The position numbers and the translations under genes were made by a program. Of a stretch of DNA of 64,000 nucleotides, positions 15,959 to 24,108 are shown piece by piece. Below the pieces are notes generated by a model. The model saw only the letters and a list, made by a program, of their open reading frames with translations. It was not told the origin of the DNA and searched no databases. Source of the DNA: Billgrantia endophytica (GTDB lineage Bacteria; Pseudomonadota; Gammaproteobacteria; Pseudomonadales; Halomonadaceae); NCBI RefSeq assembly GCF_002879615.1, contig NZ_PNRF01000001.1, positions 29,483 to 93,482 of the forward strand, in the 5' to 3' direction. Within the stretch, counting starts at the first letter, position 1. Every line of letters starts with the position of its first letter.

Positions 15959-18229
15959 ATGACCATGCCTCCACCCACCCAAGCGAATGAGTCAGCCGAG
16001 GTGCTCTTCTCGGTACAGGGCCTGTGGTGCACCAGCTGCGCCCTGGCCGTCGAGGCCCGGCTGTCGCGCCTGCCCGGTGTCCAGTCGGCAAGCCTGCACT
16101 ATCCCAGCGCGACGCTGCTGGTATCGGGAACGCACGACGCACTGGACGAGGACAGGCTGGCGGCTGTGGTGCGTCGGCTCGGTTATCGTCTCGCGCCTCC
16201 AGAGGCGGCTCGGGATGCCGAGGCGCGCCTGGAGGCGGAGAGCCGTTACCTGTCATTGCGGCTGATGGTGGCGCTCGCCTTCGGCATGTGGACCATGCTC
16301 GCCTCGTTGCTGATCTATGCCGGCGCCTTGCCCCATGCCGGGCTCGAGCAGGTGATGGCCTGGGTTTCCGGTGCCTTCGCGGTACCGGTGGTCGGCTATG
16401 CCGGCGTGCCGTTCTACCGTGCCGCCTGGCGTACGCTGCGAGCGCGCCGGCCCGGCATGGATGCTCTGGTCACCCTGGGAGCGCTAGGGGCCGTCGGCGT
16501 TTCCCTGTGGCTGCTTTACCGGGGCTCGGCTGAAGTGTATTTCGACACCGCCGTGATGCTGATCCTGCTGTTGCTGGCGGGAAGGCTGGTGGAAACCTTG
16601 TGTCGTCACCGCGGCCTGCGTGCCCTGCAGGCCCTGCATACGCCTGTCGGGGAAGTCGCCCGCTGGGGCCGGGGGGCCTGGCAGGCCTGCGCCGTGGAAG
16701 AGGTGGGTGAAGGCGATCGTTTGAGGGTGGCGGCGGGAGAGGTACTGCCACTGGACGGCACCCTGTGTGACGAAGAGGCGCTGCTCGACCTGGCTCCACT
16801 GACCGGCGAGAGCGCGCCGCGGCGTTTTCTCCCGGGAGAGGCCATGGCGGCCGGCTGCCGCAACCTGGGGCCACCGCTGGTGCTGGAGGTCACGGCGGTG
16901 GCGGGTCGGTGTCGCCTGGACAAGCTGCGGGAAAGGATGTGGTGGCAGCAGGCACGCAAGGGCGAATTGCAGCGCATGGCCGACCGCTTCGCGGCCTGGC
17001 TGAGTCCGCTCGCCGTGGTGCTTGCGCTCTTCACGCTCGGTGTCGCATGGCTGGCCGGGATGCCTCAGGAGGAAGCGCTGGTGCGGGCGCTCTCGGTGCT
17101 GGTGGTCGCCTGTCCCTGTGCCGTGGGGCTGGCGATTCCCCTGGCGGGGCTGGCCGGCAGCGGCCGCGCCCTGGCCCGAGGCGTGGTGTTCCGCGATCCC
17201 GGAGCTTTCGAGATGTTCGCCGATATTCGCTCTGCCGCCTTCGACAAGACCGGCACCCTGACCCCGGGGGAGCCGCAGGTCATTGCCGTGACCGTGGCAT
17301 CTGGTGTCGATCACGTCTCGTTGGTTGGGCTTGCCGCGCTGGCAGCCCAGGGCAGCCAGCACCCGCTGTCCCGGGCCTTGTGTCGGTACGCCCGGGACCA
17401 GGACGTGCAAGGAGCGGGCGAGATGCGGCAGGAAGACGAGAGGCGGGGTCAGGGGCGCCGGGTCGAACTGGTCGACGGCCGTGAGCTTCTCCTGGGTAGT
17501 GGCTCATGGTTGAAGTCGCTGGGCATCGAGATCCCGTCGGGAACTGACGAGGCAACAAGCGAGGTGGCGCTGGGGGTGGACGGCCGCTGGCTGGGGACCT
17601 TTTCCCTGGGGGAGGCCCCACAGCCCGGCACCCGGGAGACGCTGGCCCGGCTACGAGAGGCCGGGTTGACCCTGGCGCTGATCAGCGGTGATCGTGGCCC
17701 GGCGGTCCAGCGTTTTGGCCGGCTGGTCGGCCTGGGCCCCGGAGAGTGTTACCCCGACCGGCTTCCCGAGTCGAAATCCAGGCTGGTCGCGGCGATGCCG
17801 CAGCCTTCGCTCTATGCGGGGGACGGTATCAATGACGTGCTGGGAATCGCGACGGCCAGTGTCGGCGTGGCGCCGCTGGGCGCCAGTTCCGCCGCCCAGG
17901 AAGGCGCCGCGGTCGTGCTGTTGCGTCCGGGAATCGGCGGCGTGGAAACCGCCTGGCAGTTGGCACGGCGCACCCGGCGGGTAATGCGCCAGAACCTGGT
18001 GCTGTCGGGCCTCTACAATGCGCTGGCGCTGGGGTTGGCGGTGAGCATGGCGATTCCCCCCCTGGTTGCCGTTCTGGCCATGGTGGCGAGCTCGCTGAGC
18101 GTCATGGCCAATTCGGCAAGGTTGGGATGGGGTGGTCATGAGGAGCCAGCCGATGCCCGGGGGGCCTTTGGCGTGCCGGGTGAGCCACGGGTCGACGAAC
18201 CGACGCTGAAAGCCAACCGGGCGGCCTGA
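15959..18229 (+). CDS. Copper-type P1B ATPase (CopA2/FixI-like)
   Basis: A 756-residue heavy-metal pump. The N-terminal HMA domain has Cys24/Cys27 (GLWCTSCA). The membrane part carries CPC at ~385-387, the phosphorylation loop DKTGTLT at ~429, TGES and GDGIND near 620. YN in segment 7 and MVASS in segment 8 match the Cu+ subclass. The HMA domain with Trp before the first Cys and the overall length suggest the CcoI/FixI/CopA2 group, which supplies copper for cbb3 oxidase assembly, but no cco genes are nearby, so a plain copper exporter is possible. GAAGGG lies just before the ATG. Confidence 0.9.
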   Translation: MTMPPPTQANESAEVLFSVQGLWCTSCALAVEARLSRLPGVQSASLHYPSATLLVSGTHDALDEDRLAAVVRRLGYRLAPPEAARDAEARLEAESRYLSLRLMVALAFGMWTMLASLLIYAGALPHAGLEQVMAWVSGAFAVPVVGYAGVPFYRAAWRTLRARRPGMDALVTLGALGAVGVSLWLLYRGSAEVYFDTAVMLILLLLAGRLVETLCRHRGLRALQALHTPVGEVARWGRGAWQACAVEEVGEGDRLRVAAGEVLPLDGTLCDEEALLDLAPLTGESAPRRFLPGEAMAAGCRNLGPPLVLEVTAVAGRCRLDKLRERMWWQQARKGELQRMADRFAAWLSPLAVVLALFTLGVAWLAGMPQEEALVRALSVLVVACPCAVGLAIPLAGLAGSGRALARGVVFRDPGAFEMFADIRSAAFDKTGTLTPGEPQVIAVTVASGVDHVSLVGLAALAAQGSQHPLSRALCRYARDQDVQGAGEMRQEDERRGQGRRVELVDGRELLLGSGSWLKSLGIEIPSGTDEATSEVALGVDGRWLGTFSLGEAPQPGTRETLARLREAGLTLALISGDRGPAVQRFGRLVGLGPGECYPDRLPESKSRLVAAMPQPSLYAGDGINDVLGIATASVGVAPLGASSAAQEGAAVVLLRPGIGGVETAWQLARRTRRVMRQNLVLSGLYNALALGLAVSMAIPPLVAVLAMVASSLSVMANSARLGWGGHEEPADARGAFGVPGEPRVDEPTLKANRAA

Positions 18230-18301
18230 TGCCCTGCGCGGCATCGCCCGGGCTTGCTATGATGGGCCCTGTTTTTCCCATGCCAACGATGGATGCATTG
18301 C

Positions 18302-19360
18302 ATGCTCGCCGATACTCTCGCAAGTCTCCAGCCCATCGACAAGACCATCGCTGACCGGGTTCTCGCCCACCTGAACCGGTTGACCAAACCGCCCGGCAGC
18401 CTCGGCCGGCTCGAATCCCTCGCCGTTACCCTGGCCACGATCACGGGGGAGGCGTTTCCGCGGGTGACACCGCCAGGCGTGCTGGTCTTCGCCGCCGACC
18501 ACGGGGTGGCGGCCGAGGGCGTTTCCGCCTTTCCCCAGGCCGTTACCGGCCAGATGGTGGCCAACTTCCTCGCGGGTGGTGCAGCCATCAACGTCTTCGC
18601 CCGCCAGATCGGTGCTCGCCTCGAGGTGATCGATGTCGGGGTGGCTGCCGAGCTGCCCGGCCAGGCGCCCGAGTTCGTCGATGAAAAGGTTCGCTTCGGT
18701 ACGGCGAACTTCGTCGAGCGGGATGCCATGACCCGTGCAGAGGCCGAGCGGGCTGTCGAGGTGGGCATCCGAGCCGCCAAGCGAGCTATCGAGGGCGGCT
18801 GCCGTTGCCTGATCGTCGGTGAGATGGGTATCGCCAACACGACGGCAAGCAGTGCCCTGCTGGCGGTATTGACCGGTGAGCCGGTGGCGAACCTGATCGG
18901 ACCGGGCACCGGCATTCCCGAAAGCCGCCTGTCCCACAAGCAAGCCATCATCGAACGGGCCATCCGTGCCAGGGCGCCGGATCGCCAGGACCCGATGGAT
19001 ATGTTGGCCAAGCTGGGCGGGCTCGAGATCGCCGCCATGACGGGGGCTTACCTGGGCGGTGCTTCCCGGCGCCTGCCTCTGCTGGTGGATGGCTTCATCG
19101 CCACCGTGGCGGCGTTGCTTGCCTGTCGTCTCAATCCGGTGGTGCGCGACTACCTGATCTTCGCCCATCGTTCCAGCGAGCCTGGGCACGTCAAGGCATT
19201 GGTGGCACTGGGTGGCGAGCCATTGCTGGACCTGGAGCTTCGCCTGGGTGAAGGCACGGGAGCGGCCCTGGCCTTCCCCCTGTTGACGGCGGCGACCGGC
19301 ATGCTGGCTGATATGGCGACTTTCGAGGCCGCCGGGGTCGCCGGTGGCGAAGGGACATGA
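18302..19360 (+). CDS. cobT: Nicotinate-nucleotide--dimethylbenzimidazole phosphoribosyltransferase
   Basis: Makes alpha-ribazole phosphate, the lower-ligand nucleotide of cobalamin, from dimethylbenzimidazole and nicotinate mononucleotide. The 352-residue sequence shows RLTKPPGSLGRLE near the N-terminus, VFAADHGVAAEGVSAFPQ, the GEMGIANTT segment, GTGIP and a conserved C-terminal GEGTGAALAFPL with the catalytic glutamate (GEGTG). It opens the salvage operon and overlaps cbiB by four bases. An ATG at 18293 would add three residues; neither start has a strong ribosome site. Confidence 0.95.
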   Translation: MLADTLASLQPIDKTIADRVLAHLNRLTKPPGSLGRLESLAVTLATITGEAFPRVTPPGVLVFAADHGVAAEGVSAFPQAVTGQMVANFLAGGAAINVFARQIGARLEVIDVGVAAELPGQAPEFVDEKVRFGTANFVERDAMTRAEAERAVEVGIRAAKRAIEGGCRCLIVGEMGIANTTASSALLAVLTGEPVANLIGPGTGIPESRLSHKQAIIERAIRARAPDRQDPMDMLAKLGGLEIAAMTGAYLGGASRRLPLLVDGFIATVAALLACRLNPVVRDYLIFAHRSSEPGHVKALVALGGEPLLDLELRLGEGTGAALAFPLLTAATGMLADMATFEAAGVAGGEGT

Positions 19361-20337
19361 TCACAGAACCGTTCTCGCTCACGCTGTTCGTTTTGCTGGT
19401 GGGGGCGATTGCGCTGGACTTGTTGATCGGCGATCCGCCTCGGCTCCCGCATCCGGTCGTGGGAATGGGGCGTGTCATCGTGATTCTGGAGCAAGCCTGG
19501 AACCGCGGCTCGTCCACGGCCCGTCGGCTCAAGGGAGCATTGCTGACCCTCATCGTGGTGACCGGCGTCTACGTTCTGGTTTGGGGCCTGCTGGTGGTAT
19601 TGGCCCGTTTGCATCCAGTCCTGGGTCTGGCCGCGGAGCTCTGGCTGCTCGCCACTGCCCTGGCCATCAAGGGGTTGCGTGACGCCGTGCTGGAGGTGGC
19701 CAGGCCGCTGGCCGGAGGAGACCTCGACAGCGCCCGGCAGGCGCTTTCGATGATCGTGGGGCGCGATACGGCAACTCTCGGTGAAGCCGATATCACCCGG
19801 GGCGCGGTGGAAACGGTGGCCGAGAATACGGTGGACGGCATTACCGCGCCATTGTTCTGGGCACTGCTGGGCGGTGTGCCCCTGGCGCTTGCCTATAAGG
19901 CAATCAACACCCTGGATTCCATGGTCGGCTATCGCAACGAACGCCATGGGGATTTCGGCTGGGCATCGGCACGGCTCGACGATCTGGCCAACTGGATGCC
20001 GGCGCGCCTGACCGCGCTGGCCATGTGGCTCGCGGCGCTTGCCGTGCCCGGGGCGCGCACCGGGGGGGCGCTGGCTGCGACTATTCGGGAGGCGCCTCGC
20101 CATGCAAGCCCCAACAGCGGCTGGTCGGAGGCGATGGTGGCCAACCTGATGGGCGTGCGGCTGGGTGGAACCAACCACTACGCCGGTGTGGCCTCGCACC
20201 GTGCCACCCTGGGTGAGCCCTGGGAACCGCTCGACGTTGGACACATCGGCCGCGCCATCCGCCATATGCATGGTGGCTGGATGGTCTTCGTGCTGTTCAT
20301 GGCACTGGCGGTTCTGTTGCAGGAGTGGTTGGCTTGA
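19357..20337 (+). CDS. cbiB: Adenosylcobinamide-phosphate synthase CbiB
   Basis: This 326-residue polytopic membrane enzyme attaches (R)-1-amino-2-propanol phosphate to adenosylcobyric acid. It has the characteristic LLIGDPPRLPHPVVGMGR start, AVETVAENTVDGITAPLFWALLGG in the middle, and SPNSGWSEAMVANLMGVRLGG. About four to five membrane segments are visible. It overlaps cobT by ATGA and is followed by cobD, which makes its aminopropanol-phosphate substrate. In Pseudomonas naming this gene is cobD. Confidence 0.95.
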   Translation: MITEPFSLTLFVLLVGAIALDLLIGDPPRLPHPVVGMGRVIVILEQAWNRGSSTARRLKGALLTLIVVTGVYVLVWGLLVVLARLHPVLGLAAELWLLATALAIKGLRDAVLEVARPLAGGDLDSARQALSMIVGRDTATLGEADITRGAVETVAENTVDGITAPLFWALLGGVPLALAYKAINTLDSMVGYRNERHGDFGWASARLDDLANWMPARLTALAMWLAALAVPGARTGGALAATIREAPRHASPNSGWSEAMVANLMGVRLGGTNHYAGVASHRATLGEPWEPLDVGHIGRAIRHMHGGWMVFVLFMALAVLLQEWLA

Positions 20338-21428
20338 GCCTGGATGACGATCGCTGGCCGCGCCATGGTGGGCAGGCGGCGGCACTGCTGGCGCGCTTCG
20401 GCCTGCCCCATGACCAGCCGCTGATCGACTTCAGTGCCAATCTCAATCCGTTGGGCCCGCCGGCCTGGGTGCCCGAGCGGCTGGCCGAGCTGGCCGCCGG
20501 CCTGGCGCATTACCCCGACCCGGGCTACCCGAGGGCGCGCGAGGCGATCGCCCGACACGAGGGCGTCGCCGTGGAGCAGGTGCTGCTGACCAACGGCGGG
20601 GCAGAGGCGATCTTTCTCACGGCCGCCCTGCACCCCGGGGGACGGGCAGCTGTCCTCCAGCCGAGTTTTGGCGAGTATACCCGGGCCTGTGCGGCCCATG
20701 GCCTGGCGGTCTCGTCTCTCGCCATGACGGCACCCGATTTCCGGCTCGACCCGGAAGCCGTCGAAGCACGGCTCGGCGACTGCGACCTGCTGTTCCTTTG
20801 TCGGCCCAACAATCCCACCGGAACCCTCTCCCCTTGGATGGCCGTCGAGACGCTGCTGGGCATGGCGCGGCGTCAGAATTGTCGGGTGGTGATCGACGAA
20901 GCCTTCATCGATTTCGTCGATGCACCGGGGGAGCGGCTGTCACCGCTGCTGGCGGGATTCGACAACCTGATCCTGCTGCGCTCGCTGACCAAGCTCTATA
21001 CCTTGCCAGGACTGCGCCTGGGCTATGTGCTGGCTGGCGAGGAAACCATGCGTCGGCTTCAGGATCACCAGCCGCCCTGGAGCGTGAACCATTTGGCGGC
21101 GGAACTGGTGGAAGACCTGCTGGCCGACGAGGATTTTCTCGTTCGTACCCAGGCCTGGCTGCGTGAGGAGCGTCCGCGATTTCAGTCCCGCCTCGCGTCG
21201 CTGGGGCTCGAAGTGATGCCGAGCCAGGCCAATTTCTGCCTGGTACGCCAGAATACCGGCCCGGCAGCGGCCGATGCGCTGCTGGGGCGGCTGCTGCATG
21301 CCGGCATCCTGGCCCGCCATACGCATGATTTTTCCGGCCTCGACGGGAGTTGGCTGCGCCTGGCGCTGCGCGGACGGGCCGACAACGACCGCTTGTTCGC
21401 GGCGCTGGCGGCAGAGATCTCGCCATGA
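20334..21428 (+). CDS. cobD: L-threonine-O-3-phosphate decarboxylase
   Basis: A PLP enzyme of ~364 residues that converts threonine phosphate to aminopropanol phosphate for CbiB. Class I/II aminotransferase-fold marks are present: IDFSANLNPLGPP near the N-terminus, TNGGAEAIFL, CRPNNPTGTL, DEAFIDF and the PLP lysine in LRSLTKLYTLPGLRLGY. The TTG at 20334 has AGGAG eight bases upstream and overlaps the cbiB stop; a GTG at 20325 is the alternative. This gene is called cobC in Pseudomonas. Confidence 0.93.
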   Translation: MSLDDDRWPRHGGQAAALLARFGLPHDQPLIDFSANLNPLGPPAWVPERLAELAAGLAHYPDPGYPRAREAIARHEGVAVEQVLLTNGGAEAIFLTAALHPGGRAAVLQPSFGEYTRACAAHGLAVSSLAMTAPDFRLDPEAVEARLGDCDLLFLCRPNNPTGTLSPWMAVETLLGMARRQNCRVVIDEAFIDFVDAPGERLSPLLAGFDNLILLRSLTKLYTLPGLRLGYVLAGEETMRRLQDHQPPWSVNHLAAELVEDLLADEDFLVRTQAWLREERPRFQSRLASLGLEVMPSQANFCLVRQNTGPAAADALLGRLLHAGILARHTHDFSGLDGSWLRLALRGRADNDRLFAALAAEISP

Positions 21429-21970
21429 TCGCCTTTGTCAGCGGTGGTGCCCGCTCGGGCAAGAGCGCGGTGGCCGAACGCCTGACGCTCGATGTACAGC
21501 AGCGGCGTGGTGGTCCACGCGTCTACCTGGCCACTGCCATCGAATCGGATGGCGAGATGTCGGCACGGATCGCCCGCCACCGGCGTGAACGCGACGATGG
21601 CTGGATCACGCTCGAGGCGCCACTGGCGCTGGGTGAGGCGCTTCCTGCCGTACCGGAAGGCGCCACTGTACTGCTTGATTGTCTGACCCTCTGGTCCAGC
21701 CGGGCACTGTACGAGGGTGGGCTCGACGAGGCGGGTGGATACGCGGAGCTGACGGAGCTGCTTCGTGTGGCGAGAGAGAGGCGAATCGCCCTGGTGGTGG
21801 TTTCCAACGACCTCAACGAGGGCCTGCCGCCCCGGGACGCCGAAACCTGGCGCTACCTGGCCTTCCTGCAACGGCTGCATCGCCGGCTGGCCGCCGAGGC
21901 CGAGTGGGTGATCGAGGTGGTGGCGGGCCTGCCCATCGAGTGGAAAGCCCACGGGGAAGCAAGACGATGA
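21425..21970 (+). CDS. cobU: Adenosylcobinamide kinase / adenosylcobinamide-phosphate guanylyltransferase
   Basis: A bifunctional nucleotide-loop enzyme of 181 residues that activates cobinamide as its GDP derivative. The P-loop GGARSGKSA starts at residue ~7, YLATAIESDGEMSARIARHRRER holds the guanylylated histidine, and LLDCLTLW follows. The normally conserved SNEVGxGIVP segment reads SNDLNEGLPPRD, an unusual divergence that can be compared with the second CobU-like gene downstream. It overlaps cobD and cobS by ATGA at both ends. Confidence 0.92.
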   Translation: MIAFVSGGARSGKSAVAERLTLDVQQRRGGPRVYLATAIESDGEMSARIARHRRERDDGWITLEAPLALGEALPAVPEGATVLLDCLTLWSSRALYEGGLDEAGGYAELTELLRVARERRIALVVVSNDLNEGLPPRDAETWRYLAFLQRLHRRLAAEAEWVIEVVAGLPIEWKAHGEARR

Positions 21971-22725
21971 AAGAGGCGGGATATGGGCTGCTGCTGGCCA
22001 TCCAGTTCCTGACCCGGCTGCCGGTACCGGTCGAGTGCCCCTGGACCCCGACCACCAGCCGCTGGGCCCTTCGCTGCTATCCCCTGGTGGGGCTGCTGCT
22101 GGGTGCGATACTGGCCGGCGCCGCGGCACTGCTCCGGGAGGTGTTCCCCGTACCGCTGCTGGCGCTGGCGTTGCTCAGCCTGTGGGTGGCGCTTTCCGGC
22201 GGGCTGCATCTGGATGGCCTGATGGATGTGGCCGATGCCCTGGGCAGCAACGCGCCGCTGGAGCGGCGCTGGGCGATCATGAAGGACCCCCAGGTGGGCA
22301 GCTTCGGTATGCTGGCGCTGATATTCCTGCTGGCCTGGAAGGGGGCCTTGCTATGGGCCTTGCTGGAAGCCGACGTCGACCTCATGGTGGTGATGGTGAT
22401 CCCCGCCATGGGGCGCTTCGGTGCCGTGCTCCTGCTGTGTCTTGCCCCCTGCGCGCGACGCGAGGGGCTGGCCTGGGCCTGGCAACGGCACCTGGAGCAC
22501 CGTGATCTACTGCTGTCGGCAGTGCCGTTGCTGCTGATTGCCTGGTGGCTGACGGGCTGGCTCGTGTTGATGGCTGCCTTGCTGATATTCCTGCTCGGCC
22601 ATGGCCTGGCCATGACCCGCGCGTTTCGCGGCATCAACGGTGATATCGTGGGTGCCGGCATCGAGGGAGGAGAAGTATGGCTTCTGCTGATCGCCTGGAT
22701 CTGGTGGTCGTCCGCCATGGGTTGA
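21967..22725 (+). CDS. cobS: Adenosylcobinamide-GDP ribazoletransferase (cobalamin synthase)
   Basis: This 252-residue membrane enzyme joins adenosylcobinamide-GDP to alpha-ribazole (phosphate). It begins LLAIQFLTRLPVPVE, the family hallmark, followed by GGLHLDGLMDVADALGS with acidic metal-binding residues, KDPQVGSFGMLAL, and about six hydrophobic segments. The start overlaps cobU by ATGA; the 3' end overlaps cobC by ~49 bases. Confidence 0.95.
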   Translation: MKEAGYGLLLAIQFLTRLPVPVECPWTPTTSRWALRCYPLVGLLLGAILAGAAALLREVFPVPLLALALLSLWVALSGGLHLDGLMDVADALGSNAPLERRWAIMKDPQVGSFGMLALIFLLAWKGALLWALLEADVDLMVVMVIPAMGRFGAVLLLCLAPCARREGLAWAWQRHLEHRDLLLSAVPLLLIAWWLTGWLVLMAALLIFLLGHGLAMTRAFRGINGDIVGAGIEGGEVWLLLIAWIWWSSAMG

Positions 22726-23318
22726 CGGCCTGGAACCGTGAGCAGCGCTACCAGGGGCAGCGCGATATCCCGCTGTTGCTGCCCGATGCCCTCGAGGGCA
22801 TGGACCGATTGCGGGACAAGCTGGCCGGAGAGCGTTTCGACGCCGTGTATTGCAGTGACCTGACGCGCTGTCGTCAGACCCTGGCGCATGTGCTGGACGT
22901 CGACAGCACCCCCGCTGAGCCGCGCCTCGATGCTCGCCTGCGCGAGCTCGACTTCGGTGCCTACGAGGGCAAGTGCTATGTCGAGCTCAAGGATGAACCG
23001 CTTTACCGCGCCTGGATCGACACCCGCGGCGAGCAGCCTCCTCCCGGTGGCGAGTCGACGGCGAATCTGCGCCAGCGGCTCGATACGTGGCTGGCTGACC
23101 TGTTCCGTGCCGCCGAAGCCGAGGGGCACCGGCGGATACTGGCGGTGAGCCATGGCGGTGTGATTCGCGAACTGCGACGACGCTTCGAGGCGATCGACTT
23201 CTGGGACGGCAGCGTTGGCCAGGCCCAGGGGCGGCAGCTGACGTTCACGCATCAACGGGGGGATTGGCTATGCAGCTCTTCATCGGCGGTGCCTGTGCCG
23301 GCAAGCGTGATGTCGTAA
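22677..23318 (+). CDS. cobC: Alpha-ribazole phosphatase, histidine phosphatase family
   Basis: Removes the 5' phosphate of alpha-ribazole or cobalamin phosphate. At 213 residues it carries the phosphoglycerate-mutase-like RHG motif (VVVRHGLTAWN, ~11-21), CSDLTRCRQT, RELDFGAYEG and the second histidine in AVSHGGVIREL. GGGAGGAG precedes the ATG, which lies inside cobS in another frame. The C-terminal serine-rich tail is non-conserved and runs over the start of the next gene. Confidence 0.92.
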   Translation: MASADRLDLVVVRHGLTAWNREQRYQGQRDIPLLLPDALEGMDRLRDKLAGERFDAVYCSDLTRCRQTLAHVLDVDSTPAEPRLDARLRELDFGAYEGKCYVELKDEPLYRAWIDTRGEQPPPGGESTANLRQRLDTWLADLFRAAEAEGHRRILAVSHGGVIRELRRRFEAIDFWDGSVGQAQGRQLTFTHQRGDWLCSSSSAVPVPASVMS

Positions 23319-23725
23319 AGGCGCGTTTCCCCGCCGCTGGCTGGCATCGCATCGAGGCCCGCCCGGGCCTGAATGCCTGGCAGGACCGGGTCGTGGCCGG
23401 CATGGACCTGGTGCTGACCGGCTGGCTGGACTGGCTGGATGCCGCCCTGGACGTTGAGCCCGCCGATGACACGCTTCGGAGCACCATGACAGAAGCCCTG
23501 GATGACCTGTGCCATGCCGAGCGCGAGCAAGGCTTCCAGGTGGTGTTGATCCTGCCGGAGATAGGGCGTGGCATCGTCCCGATGGACGCTCGGGACCGGC
23601 GTCTGCGTGACCTGGCCGGCTGGCTGGCGCAGGACGCCGCCGTACGAGCCCGGCAGGTGTGGTACGTGCGCCACGGCCTTGTCCAATCACTGCGCGAGAT
23701 CAATACACCGGTCGATGGACATTGA
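23270..23725 (+). CDS. Short CobU-like P-loop protein
   Basis: The 151 residues start IGGACAGKRDVV, a P-loop of the CobU type, and end with EIGRGIVPMDARDRRLRDLAGWLAQDAA, which matches the CobU segment EVGxGIVPEN..RRFRDxAGxxNQ better than the full-length cobU upstream does. It lacks the HRxxR block with the guanylylated histidine, so it could be a kinase-only or regulatory paralogue. It overlaps cobC by 49 bases and ends the operon. I know of similar short CobU-like genes in gammaproteobacterial cob operons but of no assigned function. Confidence 0.7.
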   Translation: MQLFIGGACAGKRDVVKARFPAAGWHRIEARPGLNAWQDRVVAGMDLVLTGWLDWLDAALDVEPADDTLRSTMTEALDDLCHAEREQGFQVVLILPEIGRGIVPMDARDRRLRDLAGWLAQDAAVRARQVWYVRHGLVQSLREINTPVDGH

Positions 23726-23750
23726 CGCACCCCGGTGGGATTGCTAGCTT
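23722..23750 (+). promoter_or_regulatory. Promoter of the btuB riboswitch transcript
   Basis: TTGACG (23722-23727) and TAGCTT (23745-23750) are 17 bases apart, overlapping the stop codon of the CobU-like gene. Transcription would begin just before the riboswitch. Confidence 0.6.
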
Positions 23751-23756
23751 ACGCGC

Positions 23757-23962
23757 ACTCTCAGGTGCTGGCGGTAGGTGCTACCGCCAGTGAAACGGGA
23801 AGTCGGTGCGCTTCAACAGCCAATCCGACGCTGCCCCCGCAACGGTAATCGAGAAAAGAACGGCTATTACGCCACTGTGCTTCAGGCACGGGAAGGCAGC
23901 CGCTCGGGAAGCCTGGTTCTTGCCAGATACCGCTTCCGCTCGTAAGCCCGGAGACCGGCCAG
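23757..23962 (+). ncRNA. Cobalamin riboswitch
   Basis: The ~200-base leader of btuB has the conserved aptamer blocks in order: an imperfect hairpin GGCGGTAGGTGCTACCGCC, GAAACGGGAAGTCGGTG, ATCCGACGCTGCCCCCGCAA (the B12 box region), and later a CACGGGAAGGC arm and AGCCCGGAGACCGGCC. It should repress btuB expression (and the downstream btuFCD-cobO genes) when adenosylcobalamin is abundant. No clear intrinsic terminator follows, so translational control is more likely. Confidence 0.95.
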
Positions 23963-24108
23963 GGAGTTCATGCCGGGTTGCGGTGGGCTACCTCGAGGCA
24001 GGGCAGGCGCCGCCGTTCTCGTTTTCCTTCCCCCTCGATCCCTTGCCACCCCGGCGACTGCAATAGCAAAAAAGTCGTGCGGGTGAGTACGGCGAGCAAG
24101 GGAACGAC

